A stretch of 64,000 nucleotides of DNA. Origin: Limnoglobus roseus (GTDB lineage Bacteria > Planctomycetota > Planctomycetia > Gemmatales > Gemmataceae). Location: positions 1,550,001 to 1,614,000 of the forward strand of contig NZ_CP042425.1 in NCBI RefSeq assembly GCF_008254045.1. The letters are read 5' to 3'. Shown here piece by piece: positions 53,699 through 62,601 of the stretch. Each line of letters starts with the position of its first letter. Position 1 is the stretch's first letter. A program made the translations under genes and the position numbers. The notes below the pieces were generated by a model. The model had not been told where the DNA came from and did not search any database. It worked only from the letters and a program-made list of their open reading frames with translations.

Positions 53699-54208
53699 AT
53701 GGGCTTGAGCTACTTCTACGTCAATCACGACAAGGATCAGTTCTTCGCGTGCGGCCTCGGTTCCAACGGTCGCTTTTGGGCAATTGGCCAGGGGCGAGGT
53801 TCGCGTGCGCTGACGATCCTTCTTTCCTCACACGGTACCTGGAAGGGCGACCGCATTTCTGTCGTCGATGACGCATCCGAGGAATTCGAAGAGTTAGTCG
53901 TTCGTGGCCTCAATATCGAGGTCGAGGTCGAGTTAATGTTGATACAGTTCGATGGCTTGGGCTGGCTTGAAGAGTGGCTGGACTCGCCGATCCCGGAATT
54001 CGCGACATTCGCGAGGTGTTGCTCCTACGCGATATTGCTGAGACATCCGAGGATAACCGAGATGCTGAATCGAAAGTACGGCGTCGGGAAATGGCAGCAG
54101 CAGTACGAGAAATACCTACAGGGTAATACCGATCTCTGGTCGGACAAAGTGATTGACGCGAAGAATAGGGGAATTGCCCTACTGAAGCCGCAAACGGCAG
54201 AAGGGTAG
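53699..54208 (+). CDS. Hypothetical 169-residue protein
   Basis: ATG 53699, after GAGGAG, gives a protein beginning MGLSYFYVNHDKDQFFACGL. It is rich in Trp, Tyr and charged residues, predicted mainly helical at its C-terminus (ITEMLNRKYGVGKWQQQYEK). There is no signal peptide. Base use is less GC-rich than in neighbours, suggesting a different history. No family is recognised. It lies between the retropepsin pair and the broken phosphatase locus. Confidence 0.6.
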   Translation: MGLSYFYVNHDKDQFFACGLGSNGRFWAIGQGRGSRALTILLSSHGTWKGDRISVVDDASEEFEELVVRGLNIEVEVELMLIQFDGLGWLEEWLDSPIPEFATFARCCSYAILLRHPRITEMLNRKYGVGKWQQQYEKYLQGNTDLWSDKVIDAKNRGIALLKPQTAEG

Positions 54209-54302
54209 GTGAAGACGCCAACCCAGTGTTGCACCCACTTCGTCCCGGCGTGCCTGAGAGCCAGGACCGTAGTTCGCCCTCTTGCTGTCGAGGAATGCTC
54301 CC

Positions 54303-54944
54303 ATGATTCGTGCGACGGCCTTCATGGTGGCGTTCCTGACGCTGTCGCGGTTAGCGGCCCAAGAGAAGCTGCCGGACTACGCGGCGTGGGCGACGGCGTG
54401 TGCCAAGCTGCCGGCCAACCGCACCCTCCGGGGGAAGCCGCCGGACAACGCGGTCCTGCCGCTGCGCACGTTCGCCGAGTTCGATCAGGCCCTCGAAGGG
54501 TTCCACGTCGAGGAACGCCGCGGGCCGCTCGCGAAGGCCGACGCCTGGGTCGGAAAGCCGCCGGACGCGAAGGTGTTTTTCGACGCCACGCGGTCGTGGT
54601 ACGGCGACGCCGACGTGCCGTTCCAGCCATTCGCCGAAAAGCTGGTGCTGCCGAGCGACGCCGTCGCGGTCGTCCTCGGCGACCTGCACGGCGATATCCG
54701 TTCGCTGCTGCGCGTGCTGGACGAGTTAAACCGAAAGAAGATTCTCGACGGCTTCAAACTGCGGGACGCCAAGCACCACCTGATCTTCCTCGGCGACTAC
54801 ACCGACCGCGGCCACTACGGCACAGAAGTGCTATACACGCTCCTGCGGCTGAAGGCGGCGAACGCCCGGCAGGTGCACCTCGTCCGGATCGGGTCTGTGC
54901 GCCGACCACGAGCGGCTCAAGAAGCAAGCCGACGAAACCAATAA
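54303..54944 (+). pseudogene. Truncated calcineurin-like phosphatase gene
   Basis: ATG 54303 begins an exported protein (signal MIRATAFMVAFLTLSRLAA). Its phosphoesterase motifs VVLGDLHGDIRSLL and LIFLGDYTDRGHYG are intact, and the segment ARQVHLVR follows, where a G-N-H-E box should come next. Instead the frame ends after IGSVRRPRAAQEASRR and stops at 54944. The rest of the enzyme is missing, so this is a truncated, likely inactive gene joined to unrelated sequence near 54890. Confidence 0.7.
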
Positions 54945-55380
54945 GCGGATCAAGGAGCAAGAGGCCAAGGCGCTGGCGGCCAAGCAAGACGAGATGAAGA
55001 AGGCGGCCGAATTGCAGAAGAAAAACCAAGAGAAGGCCGACGCCAAGAAAAGGCGTATCCCCGAGATCGCGACGTTGTGGAACAATCAGATCAAGCCGCT
55101 GGTCTCGGCCGTGGAAGCACTCCGGAATAAGAACCCAGGGAAGGCCGGGATCAACGCCGGGACGAACTCCAACGTTATCCCCGCCGGGGGCGGGGCGGCC
55201 ACGACGGTGACCATCGTGGGCGGCACGAACAACCCGTTGACGCTGACCCTGCCGAGCGACGCTGCCGGGTTGGGCATCTCGAAGGCCGACGTGTTGCCCA
55301 CGATCAACGGTTGGAAGGGGTCGGATTCCGGGTGTTACAAGTTCGAGCGCGGGGACAAAATCTTCATCCATTGCAAGTGA
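54892..55380 (+). pseudogene. Orphan C-terminal fragment of a coiled-coil protein
   Basis: A different frame that begins near GLCADHERLKKQADETNKR (54892) stays open to the stop at 55380. It has a Lys/Glu-rich coiled coil followed by a small domain: VTIVGGTNNPLTLTLP and WKGSDSGCYKFERGDKIFIH. There is no good upstream start in this frame; ATG 54994 gives 128 residues that might be translated. The pair 54303/54892 looks like a deletion or recombination joint between a phosphatase gene and another gene. Confidence 0.6.
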
Positions 55381-55459
55381 GCCGGGTTCGCCTTGTCTCA
55401 TCGTTCGCGAGCGGCTATCTCGCGCGGGTTCGATCATCTCGATCCCGCGGAGTCTTCGC

Positions 55460-56374
55460 ATGAAGCACCCATTCGTCCGGCTAACTGCGGCCCTCACTGC
55501 CGCGTTCGTTTCTTGCCCGGCTTTCGCAGCCGATCCGCCGAAGCCGCTGCCGCCAGCGCCGGCGATCGCCCCAAATCCCCCGGTTCTGCCGACCGCCCCC
55601 GGCACGGTTCTTTTGTCATTGGAGGATAGGGTTACGGCGGCCGCCCTTTGCACGACGGCCGGTGAACGGTTCGCCTTCGTGCAGGCGGTGTTCGTACAAG
55701 TGCCGCACGACTTCGCCGAGACGGCTGGCCTGATCGTGGATCCCAAGAAGCCCGCCCGCCGGTGGGCGCTGTCGAAGCGAGAGGCGAAGCTCCTCTCGTC
55801 CCTCCTTCTGGCCGACAAGCGGTGCAACGTCCTCTCGCGCCCGCAACTGAGCCTGACGGACGATCAGACCGGGTTTTTTCAGATTGGGCAAAACTACGAA
55901 GTTCTCGGCCCGCTGACCGTCACGGAAGAAAAAGGCGAGAAGGTGGTGAAGGGCAAGGTGACGTACCAGCCCGCCGGCATCACCATGCGGATGACGCCGA
56001 AGATCGCGGCCGACGCCAGCAGCATGATCGTGAAGGCAGAAATTCAATACTCGTGCGTGACCGGCAAGCCGGTCGCCGTGCCGACGGTGAAGGCTGACGG
56101 TACCCGCTCGGACGAACCGCTCACCCTGGCGTCCTACGTCCACCTGAACAACGGCGACGTTACCACCGCAATCGAATCACACGCCCTCGAAACGAACCTG
56201 CACATCGTGTCAGGCGAAACCGTCGTCATCGGCGGGATCATGCTGCGAGGCCAAGAGACCCAAGTCGAGATGCAAGTCGGCGGGGTCAAACTGCGGGGGA
56301 AGGACGTCAACGCCAAGCCCGACGAGTTGCTGCTGATCGTGCAAGGGGTAACCGGCCTGGGCACGAAAAAGTAA
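55460..56374 (+). CDS. Secretin C-domain protein (type II/III secretion-like)
   Basis: The 304-residue protein has a signal peptide (RLTAALTAAFVSCPAFAA, cleaved about residue 24) and a proline-rich linker. The main part is a secretin-like domain: SLLLADKRCNVLSRPQLSLT, DDQTGFFQIGQNYEVLGPL, ITMRMTPKIAADASSMIV and the terminal SGETVVIGGIMLRG then PDELLLIVQGVTGLG. Full secretins have 400 or more residues with N-domains; here only a short N-terminal part precedes the barrel. Compare the N-domain-only gene at 40951-42129. The likely location is the outer membrane. Confidence 0.75.
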   Translation: MKHPFVRLTAALTAAFVSCPAFAADPPKPLPPAPAIAPNPPVLPTAPGTVLLSLEDRVTAAALCTTAGERFAFVQAVFVQVPHDFAETAGLIVDPKKPARRWALSKREAKLLSSLLLADKRCNVLSRPQLSLTDDQTGFFQIGQNYEVLGPLTVTEEKGEKVVKGKVTYQPAGITMRMTPKIAADASSMIVKAEIQYSCVTGKPVAVPTVKADGTRSDEPLTLASYVHLNNGDVTTAIESHALETNLHIVSGETVVIGGIMLRGQETQVEMQVGGVKLRGKDVNAKPDELLLIVQGVTGLGTKK

Positions 56375-56429
56375 TCTCCGGCGAGCGGCGGCCGTTGCCC
56401 CCGCTCGCCTTTGTCGTGCCATTCGCCGG

Positions 56430-57911
56430 TCACATCGCCACCGTGACCGTCTTCACTTCCGTGTACAGGTTCAGCGCGTACTGCCCGAGTTCGCGGCCGA
56501 TACCGCTCATCTTGAACCCGCCGAACGGGGCGGCCGCGTCGAACACGTCGTAACAGTTCACCCACACCGTGCCGGCCTTCAGGCGGTGCGCGACCGCGTG
56601 GGCCTTCCGCACGTCCTTCGTCCACACCGCGGCCGCGAGGCCGTAGCAACTGCGGTTGCCACGCTGCACCACTTCCTCCACGTCCTTGAACTTCAAAATG
56701 CTCATCACCGGGCCGAAGATCTCCTCCTGCGCAATCTTCATGTCGTCCTGCACGTCGGCGAACACCGTCGGCTGCACGTAGAAGCCGTTGTCGCCGGAGC
56801 GGGCGCCCCCGGTCAGCAGCCTGGCACCGTCCTTCTTGCCGTGCTCGATGTAGCCGAGGATGCGGTCCATCTGCTCCTGGCTCACCTGCGGACCTTGCTC
56901 CGTCGTCGGGTCGAACGGGTCGCCCACCTTGCGGGCCTTCGTCTTCGTCTGCATCTTGTGGACGAACTCGTCGTAGATGCGCTCCTCGACGAACAGCCGA
57001 CTGCCGGCCACGCAACACTGGCCCTGGTTGAAGAAGAGGCCGAAGTACGCCCCCTCAATGGCGGCGTCCAGGTCGGCGTCGGCGAAGACGAGGTTCGGCG
57101 ACTTGCCGCCGAGTTCGAGGCTGACCCGCTTCAGGTTGCTGTTCGCGGCCGCCGTCATCACGATCTTGCCGGTCGTCGTCTCGCCGGTGAACGCGATCTT
57201 GTCCACGTCCATGTGCGACGCGAGGGCCGCCCCCGCCGTCGGGCCGTAGCCGGGGACGACGTTGATGACGCCGTCCGGGAAGCCGACGTCTTGCGCCAGC
57301 GCCGCCACGCGCAGGGCCGTCAGCGGCGTTTGCTCGGCGGGCTTGAGCACGAGCGTGTTGCCGCAGGCGAGGGCCGGCCCCCACTTCCAGGCTTGCATGA
57401 GCAGCGGGAAGTTCCACGGGATGATCTGCCCGACGACGCCGATCGGCTCGTGCCGCGTGTAACAGAAGTAATCGCCACTGAGCGGGATCGTGTGGCCGAC
57501 GATCTTGTCGGCCCACCCCGCGTAGTAGCGGTAGCACTGGATCGTCAGCGGCAGGTCGGCCCCGATCGAGTCGGCGATCGGCTTGCCGTTGTCGAGCGTT
57601 TCCAGGGCCGCGAGTTCGTAACTGTTCTTGTCGATGGCGTCGGCCAGTTTGTTCAACAGCCGGCCGCGTTCGGCCCCGGTCATCCGGCCCCACGGCCCCT
57701 CGTAAGCCTTGCGGGCGGCCTTCACCGCCAGGTCCACGTCGGTCTTGTCGCCCTCCGCGACCTGGCAAATCGTCTGGCCGGTGGCCGGGTTCTGTGTGGC
57801 GAACGTCTTGCCGGAAGCGGACTCGACCCACTTGCCGCCGATGAGCATCTTCTGATCGGCGACGGACGGGGCAGACAGTTTCCGGCGGGGCGAGGACACA
57901 GTCGCGGCCAT
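56430..57911 (-). CDS. NAD(P)-dependent aldehyde dehydrogenase
   Basis: The 493-residue enzyme of the ALDH superfamily has [15 protein letters not shown], the NAD-binding [11 protein letters not shown], the catalytic Glu in [12 protein letters not shown], the nucleophile Cys in [12 protein letters not shown], and [13 protein letters not shown] with the C-terminal [15 protein letters not shown]. It would oxidise aldehydes to acids; the preferred substrate, such as betaine or another aldehyde, cannot be told from sequence. The gene starts at ATG 57911 and is 47 bp downstream of the ADP-ribosylglycohydrolase on the same strand. Confidence 0.93.
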   Translation of the reverse strand: MAATVSSPRRKLSAPSVADQKMLIGGKWVESASGKTFATQNPATGQTICQVAEGDKTDVDLAVKAARKAYEGPWGRMTGAERGRLLNKLADAIDKNSYELAALETLDNGKPIADSIGADLPLTIQCYRYYAGWADKIVGHTIPLSGDYFCYTRHEPIGVVGQIIPWNFPLLMQAWKWGPALACGNTLVLKPAEQTPLTALRVAALAQDVGFPDGVINVVPGYGPTAGAALASHMDVDKIAFTGETTTGKIVMTAAANSNLKRVSLELGGKSPNLVFADADLDAAIEGAYFGLFFNQGQCCVAGSRLFVEERIYDEFVHKMQTKTKARKVGDPFDPTTEQGPQVSQEQMDRILGYIEHGKKDGARLLTGGARSGDNGFYVQPTVFADVQDDMKIAQEEIFGPVMSILKFKDVEEVVQRGNRSCYGLAAAVWTKDVRKAHAVAHRLKAGTVWVNCYDVFDAAAPFGGFKMSGIGRELGQYALNLYTEVKTVTVAM

Positions 57912-57958
57912 GAGCGAAACCTCGGATGGGAGGGGCGAGCGCTATTGTAGCGAGGGGA

Positions 57959-58759
57959 TCATCCCCCGCCGGCCGCGGCGGGGTAACGACTCTCGAACTC
58001 GGTCAGCACTTGCAAGAGCGATTCGTCGAGGCGCTCGACCGCCTGTCGGCGAATGGCGTCCGGCACGCCGCCATAGAACGCAGCCGCGATGCCACCGGCG
58101 ATGCACGCCAACGTGTCGGCGTCGCCGCCGAGCGAGATCGCCAGCCGGACGGCGCTCTCGTAGTCGGACGATTCCAGAAAGGCCACGACCGCGGGCGGGA
58201 CGGTCCCCTGGCAAGACACGTCGAACACGAACGACGGTCGAATGTCGTCCAAGTTGAACGACAGGTCGTAGGCGAACCGGCGCTCGACCTCGTGGCGAAT
58301 CTCCTCTTTGCTCGCCCCCGTGCGGGCCAGGAAGATTGCGGCCGCCGCCGCCTGTGCGCCCTTGACGCCTTCCGGGTGGTCGTGCGTGACCCGGGCCGAG
58401 TCCTTGGCCCGATGTAGCACCTCGTCCAGCGTCTCGAACGCCCACGCGACCGGGCTGACCCGCATGGCCGAGCCGTTCCCCCAACTGCCGTAGGGTTCGG
58501 GATTGTCCGAGTTGGCCCACCGCTTGAACTGCCCGCCGAACCCGGCCGAGGGGTAGCGGGCGTAGTAGTCGCGGATCGCGTCGGTGAAGTCGAGGCCGTG
58601 CAAGAGGGCGTCGGCCACCGCGACCGTCAGGACCGTGTCGTCCGTGAACCGGGCTTTCGGGGAGAACAGGGGCTCGAAGTCGGCGCGCTTGGACGACATC
58701 CAGGATATTTTGTTCTCGTACACCGACCCGATGATGTCGCCGACGATCGCGCCGATCAT
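57959..58759 (-). CDS. ADP-ribosylglycohydrolase family protein
   Basis: The 266-residue all-helical protein has the family motifs MIGAIVGDIIGSVYE, FTDDTVLT (residues 38-44; T39-D40-D41 metal site), GSWGNGSAMRVSP and SLGGDADTLACIAGGIAAA. The ARH family removes ADP-ribose from proteins (Arg or Ser) or nucleic acids using two Mg2+. No partner ADP-ribosyltransferase is encoded nearby, so a local toxin-antitoxin role is not supported. It is divergent from the methyltransferase. Confidence 0.9.
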   Translation of the reverse strand: MIGAIVGDIIGSVYENKISWMSSKRADFEPLFSPKARFTDDTVLTVAVADALLHGLDFTDAIRDYYARYPSAGFGGQFKRWANSDNPEPYGSWGNGSAMRVSPVAWAFETLDEVLHRAKDSARVTHDHPEGVKGAQAAAAAIFLARTGASKEEIRHEVERRFAYDLSFNLDDIRPSFVFDVSCQGTVPPAVVAFLESSDYESAVRLAISLGGDADTLACIAGGIAAAFYGGVPDAIRRQAVERLDESLLQVLTEFESRYPAAAGGG

Positions 58760-58860
58760 GGTGCCCCCAAATCTGGCCTACCGAACGGCATTCTATCAGG
58801 CGGGCCGGTTCCGAAATGGTTAAGATCAGGGCCAACGATTCCCCTTCTGCGGTGAGGAAA

Positions 58861-60345
58861 ATGAGCATGTCCGAGCCTGGCGGCCTCTACGACGAAATCC
58901 TCTACGGCGACCTCACGTTCTTCTACACGCACCCGAACCACCTGGCGGCCGTCGCGGCCCTGTGCGGGTTGGCCCCGCCGCCGGTCGCCGGGTGCCGGGT
59001 TCTCGAACTGGGGTGCGGGACGGGGTTCAACCTCTTGGCGATGAGCCACTCGCTGTCGAACGCCCGCCTCGTCGGCGTGGACCTGTCTGCCAAGCAGATT
59101 CAGCACGGCACCGAGGCGGTGGCCGCCCTCGGCGTGACGAACGTCGATCTGCGGGCCGGGCGGCTCGAAGAAGTGGACGCAACCTTCGGCGAGTTCGACT
59201 TCATCATCGCCCACGGCGTCTTTTCGTGGGTGCCGGCCGACGTGCAACAAGCCTTGCTGCGGGTCGTCCGGGACCGGCTCGCGCCTCAGGGCATCGCCTT
59301 CGTGAGTTACAACACGCTCCCGGGGTGGAGCACGCGCGGCACGTTCCGCGACCTGTTGCTGCTGTTCGCGCCGGCGGACGCCCCGCCCGCCGAGCGTGTG
59401 CGGCGAGCGAAGGAAGCGGCCGGGCAGTTCATCGCCAGCCTGCCGGCCGACGGAACGCACTACGCGGACACCCTCCAGGCGGACCTCGCCGCGCTCGCGG
59501 ATCAACCGGACTACTACGTCCTCGCCGAACACCTGGCGTCGTTCAACCGGCCGCTCTACTTCACCGACTTCGCGGCCCTTCTGGCGGACCACGGCCTACA
59601 ACACGTCTCGGACTCGGAGTACTACAAGAACTCCTTCGTCCAACCCGGCGAGGAACGGGCGGCGCTCACCGCGGCGGGCAAGGACTTCGTCCGGGTCGAA
59701 CAACTCCTCGACTTCCGTCAACAGCGGGACTTCCGCCAATCCCTGATCTGCCACGCATCCCGAAGTGTGCCCCGGGCGGTGGATCCGGCCTTGGTCCTGC
59801 CCCTATGGCTGCACCCGCGGGTCAAGTTTGAGCCTTCCGCCGACGCCGACGCCCCGCTCGACACCGTGCGGCGGGGGGAGGGAGAACCGGCCTTCCCCGT
59901 CCACGACCCCCTCTTCCGGCGAATACTCCAGCGAGTCCACGCGGCCCCGGGCCGGAAACTCCGGGTGGAGGCGTTCCTGCCGGACCTGGCCGACCTCGAT
60001 TTGCCCTTCGGCCTGGCGATCGCCCCGTCCCTGTTGGCGTCGGCCGTCTCGCAGGGGGCCGCCGCCGACCTGTGGACCCTGTTCGCCGCCGAACCGTCGT
60101 TCGCGACCGCCCCCGGCGAACGGCCACGGGCGTGCCCGTTCGCCCGTCGCGAGGCAACCGTGAACCCGGGCGTGACGAACCGATTTCACTTGATGAGCAA
60201 GCTCACGGGACGAGACCGCGACGTGTTCCTCCGGCTCGACGGCCGGTCCACCCGCGACGAGTTGGCCGAGTCGCTGGGCCTCGGTCGGGCCGAGTTGGAT
60301 CAGTGCCTCGCACGGCTGGCCACGGCGGCCGTACTCGAAGGATAA
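58861..60345 (+). CDS. SAM-dependent methyltransferase with a methyltransferase regulatory domain
   Basis: ATG 58861 gives about 494 residues; an upstream start at 58816 is possible. It has a class I fold with motif I VLELGCGTGFNLLAM, motif II VGVDLSAKQI and IIAHGVFSWVP, followed by a long C-terminal region (about 200-494) similar to the methyltransferase regulatory domain (MRD) family, including NRFHLMSKLTGRDRDVFLRLDG with a winged-helix-like end. Role and substrate are unknown. It precedes an ECF-WD40 gene by 73 bp, so co-regulation is possible. Confidence 0.82.
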   Translation: MSMSEPGGLYDEILYGDLTFFYTHPNHLAAVAALCGLAPPPVAGCRVLELGCGTGFNLLAMSHSLSNARLVGVDLSAKQIQHGTEAVAALGVTNVDLRAGRLEEVDATFGEFDFIIAHGVFSWVPADVQQALLRVVRDRLAPQGIAFVSYNTLPGWSTRGTFRDLLLLFAPADAPPAERVRRAKEAAGQFIASLPADGTHYADTLQADLAALADQPDYYVLAEHLASFNRPLYFTDFAALLADHGLQHVSDSEYYKNSFVQPGEERAALTAAGKDFVRVEQLLDFRQQRDFRQSLICHASRSVPRAVDPALVLPLWLHPRVKFEPSADADAPLDTVRRGEGEPAFPVHDPLFRRILQRVHAAPGRKLRVEAFLPDLADLDLPFGLAIAPSLLASAVSQGAAADLWTLFAAEPSFATAPGERPRACPFARREATVNPGVTNRFHLMSKLTGRDRDVFLRLDGRSTRDELAESLGLGRAELDQCLARLATAAVLEG

Positions 60346-60418
60346 CGTCGGGCCGGATCGATTTTTTGATTTTGTCCGACGCGCCGCACGCCGGGCGGGA
60401 AGTACCTTCGGAGGAGCC

Positions 60419-62527
60419 ATGACGGTGAGCCGGGCGGCCAACTTGTTCCAGCGGATTCGGGCCGAACACGACGCGGGCGACGCGGAACTCTTGCGGCGGT
60501 TCGCCGAGTCGCGGGACGCGGCCGCGTTCACCGTGCTGGTGCAGCGGCACGGCCCGCTCGTCCTCGGCGTCTGTCGGCGAACCCTCGGCCACGCGCACGA
60601 CGCGGAAGATGCGTTTCAGGCGGTGTTCCTCGTGCTGGCTCAGAAAGCCGGGCGACTGCGGGATTCTCGGTTGCTGTCGTCGTGGCTGTACGGGGTGGCG
60701 TGGCGGATCGCGAAGAAGGCCAAGCGGCGGGCGGCCCGGCGGCGCGAGGAATTGTGGGCGGCCGTGCCGGAACCGCCGACTGCGGACGGTGCCATGAACG
60801 ACCTGGGGCCGGTACTCGACGAGGAACTGGCCGCCCTGCCGGAGTGGTATCGGGACGCGATCCTGGCCTGCGACGTGGGGCAGTTGTCGCGGACCGACGC
60901 GGCGGCGAAGCTCAGCATCCCCGAGGGCACATTGAGCAGCCGCCTCGCCGCCGGCCGCAAGCGGCTGGCCGATCGCCTCGCCCGTCGCGGCGTGACGCTC
61001 GCCCTTCCACTACTCGCAACGATGACGACGGCCGGCGTGTCGGAGGCGTTGATTCAACAAACGGTCGAAACCGCCGTGCAGTGGGCGGCCGGCGGAACGG
61101 TAGCGAAGCCGATCACGGAACTCACACACGAGGGGCTGACGATGCTGCGGAAGTTGTTACTACTGGGCACCGGGGTTCTGACGGCCACCGCGGTCGGCAT
61201 CGGGTTGGCCGACGACCCGGTGAAGCCGCCGGAAACGAAACCAGAGACAAAACCGGCCGAGGTGAAGGTCGAGACGAAGCCGACGCCGGAGGTGGTGCGG
61301 TACGGCGTGCCGAAGATGAAGAAGAGCATCGATCTTCAAATCGCAAAGGTGGAAGCGTTGAGTTGGACGCCCGACGGCCGTTACTTCGCCATCCACGGCA
61401 CCGCCGAGGTCCGGACGGCAGTTGTGCAAGGCGACAAGATGTCGTACGGGTACACTACCTCCAACGGTGTTTACTTCTATGCGGCAGCCCTCGCGTCGAC
61501 CCGGCCGGTGTCGGGTCTGATGATACGGCCGAAGGAGAAATTCCTGGGCTGGGCGGCCGACGGCCGCTCGATCACGATCACGTCCGGCCAGACGGGGCGG
61601 ATCAACTCGCAAAAGCGGGCCACGCTCTTGCCAGTCTTTGACGCAGCAGGCAAGCCGGTGCTGGACTACCCAAGCGTGGTCCTGCACGCCGAGCCGACGA
61701 CCACACTGGCGCTGGAGCCAGAGTACAGCGAGGCACTGGGCTACACCAGCGACGGCAAGACGCTGGCCACGTTCGAGAAGGCCGCCGAAGGGAAGGCGGA
61801 TGGCAAACTCGTACTGCGGTCGGCCGAAACCGGCGAGCCGAAGAAGACGCTGTCGGTTGGGGCGGCCCGGGTATTACACACGGCCCGCGACTTCTCGCGG
61901 GTGGCGGGCATAGTCGTTGACGAACCCAAGAAGGCCGACCGGAATACCGGATTGGGCGCGACTCCGCGCCTCTATCGGGTCGAGGTTCTCGCGGACGGGG
62001 CGGCGTGGACCGTCAAGATCCCCGACAGCCTCGACCTCCTAGACCTCAAGTTCGACGGGGATGGCAACCGGCTACTCGTCGCTTACGGCACCCGGGCACA
62101 CCACCGCCCGAGCAACGGGGGCTACCCCAGCGGTGGGACGAGACCGCGGACCGAGCCGGAAAATGCGGCCGAGCCGATGAGTACGGTCGTCAGCTACGAC
62201 GCCGCGACGGGGAAAGAAGTCTTTCGGTTCACCAACGACACCTACACCCTGTCGGAGGTTCAAGCGTCCTTCGACGGGCGGCTTGTCGCGTCCGGTGCGA
62301 CCACGGGCAGCGATTACTTCTTGCTCATCATTGATACGGTGACCGGAAGCGTGCTCAAGAAGTGGCCATTGTCGAATCGCGAGAAACCGCTCGCCGCCGG
62401 CCCATTCTCACCGCACTTCCTCTGGGCCTTCTCGCCGACCGAGCCGAAGTTGCTCGTTCTCGAACCCGGCGAGGAGAGCGGGACCGTCAGCGTCGGCCTG
62501 TGGGAGTTTCCAGCGGAAAAGAAGTAG
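60419..62527 (+). CDS. ECF sigma factor fused to a TM helix and beta-propeller-like domain
   Basis: The 702-residue protein starts with sigma region 2 (FTVLVQRHGPLVLGVCRRTL, DAEDAFQAVFLVLAQK) and region 4 (LPEWYRDAILACDVGQLSRT, LSIPEGTLSSRLAAGRKRL). Two hydrophobic spans near 190-205 and 245-260 (LLLLGTGVLTATAVGIGLA) suggest membrane attachment, then a long C-terminal half has repeated WD40-like blades such as VEALSWTPDGRYFAIHG and FLGWAADGRSITIT. Such ECF-WD40 fusions are common in planctomycetes, and the propeller may sense a signal outside to release or regulate the sigma part. It is followed by a 22-bp palindrome. Confidence 0.88.
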   Translation: MTVSRAANLFQRIRAEHDAGDAELLRRFAESRDAAAFTVLVQRHGPLVLGVCRRTLGHAHDAEDAFQAVFLVLAQKAGRLRDSRLLSSWLYGVAWRIAKKAKRRAARRREELWAAVPEPPTADGAMNDLGPVLDEELAALPEWYRDAILACDVGQLSRTDAAAKLSIPEGTLSSRLAAGRKRLADRLARRGVTLALPLLATMTTAGVSEALIQQTVETAVQWAAGGTVAKPITELTHEGLTMLRKLLLLGTGVLTATAVGIGLADDPVKPPETKPETKPAEVKVETKPTPEVVRYGVPKMKKSIDLQIAKVEALSWTPDGRYFAIHGTAEVRTAVVQGDKMSYGYTTSNGVYFYAAALASTRPVSGLMIRPKEKFLGWAADGRSITITSGQTGRINSQKRATLLPVFDAAGKPVLDYPSVVLHAEPTTTLALEPEYSEALGYTSDGKTLATFEKAAEGKADGKLVLRSAETGEPKKTLSVGAARVLHTARDFSRVAGIVVDEPKKADRNTGLGATPRLYRVEVLADGAAWTVKIPDSLDLLDLKFDGDGNRLLVAYGTRAHHRPSNGGYPSGGTRPRTEPENAAEPMSTVVSYDAATGKEVFRFTNDTYTLSEVQASFDGRLVASGATTGSDYFLLIIDTVTGSVLKKWPLSNREKPLAAGPFSPHFLWAFSPTEPKLLVLEPGEESGTVSVGLWEFPAEKK

Positions 62528-62535
62528 TTTGTAGT

Positions 62536-62584
62536 GGCGTGAGCGGGCCGTGTCTGGTAGTTCCAGACACGGCCCGCTCACGCC
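62536..62584. repeat. Perfect 22-bp palindrome in a convergent gap
   Basis: GGCGTGAGCGGGCCGTGTCT plus GG and its exact reverse complement (62563-62584) flank a five-base loop. It shares 16 of 19 core bases with the palindrome at 26637. It may terminate both the ECF-WD40 gene and the convergent phosphatase gene. Confidence 0.85.
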
Positions 62585-62601
62585 GGGCCGCTCGCCATTG
62601 C

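Noticed and set aside
54209..54997. Plus-strand frame overlapping the truncated phosphatase
   Set aside because: It is arginine-rich low-complexity sequence in the wrong frame relative to the phosphatase and coiled-coil fragments.
57959..58759. A toxin-antitoxin role for the ADP-ribosylglycohydrolase
   Set aside because: No ADP-ribosyltransferase gene is next to it; the neighbour is an aldehyde dehydrogenase.
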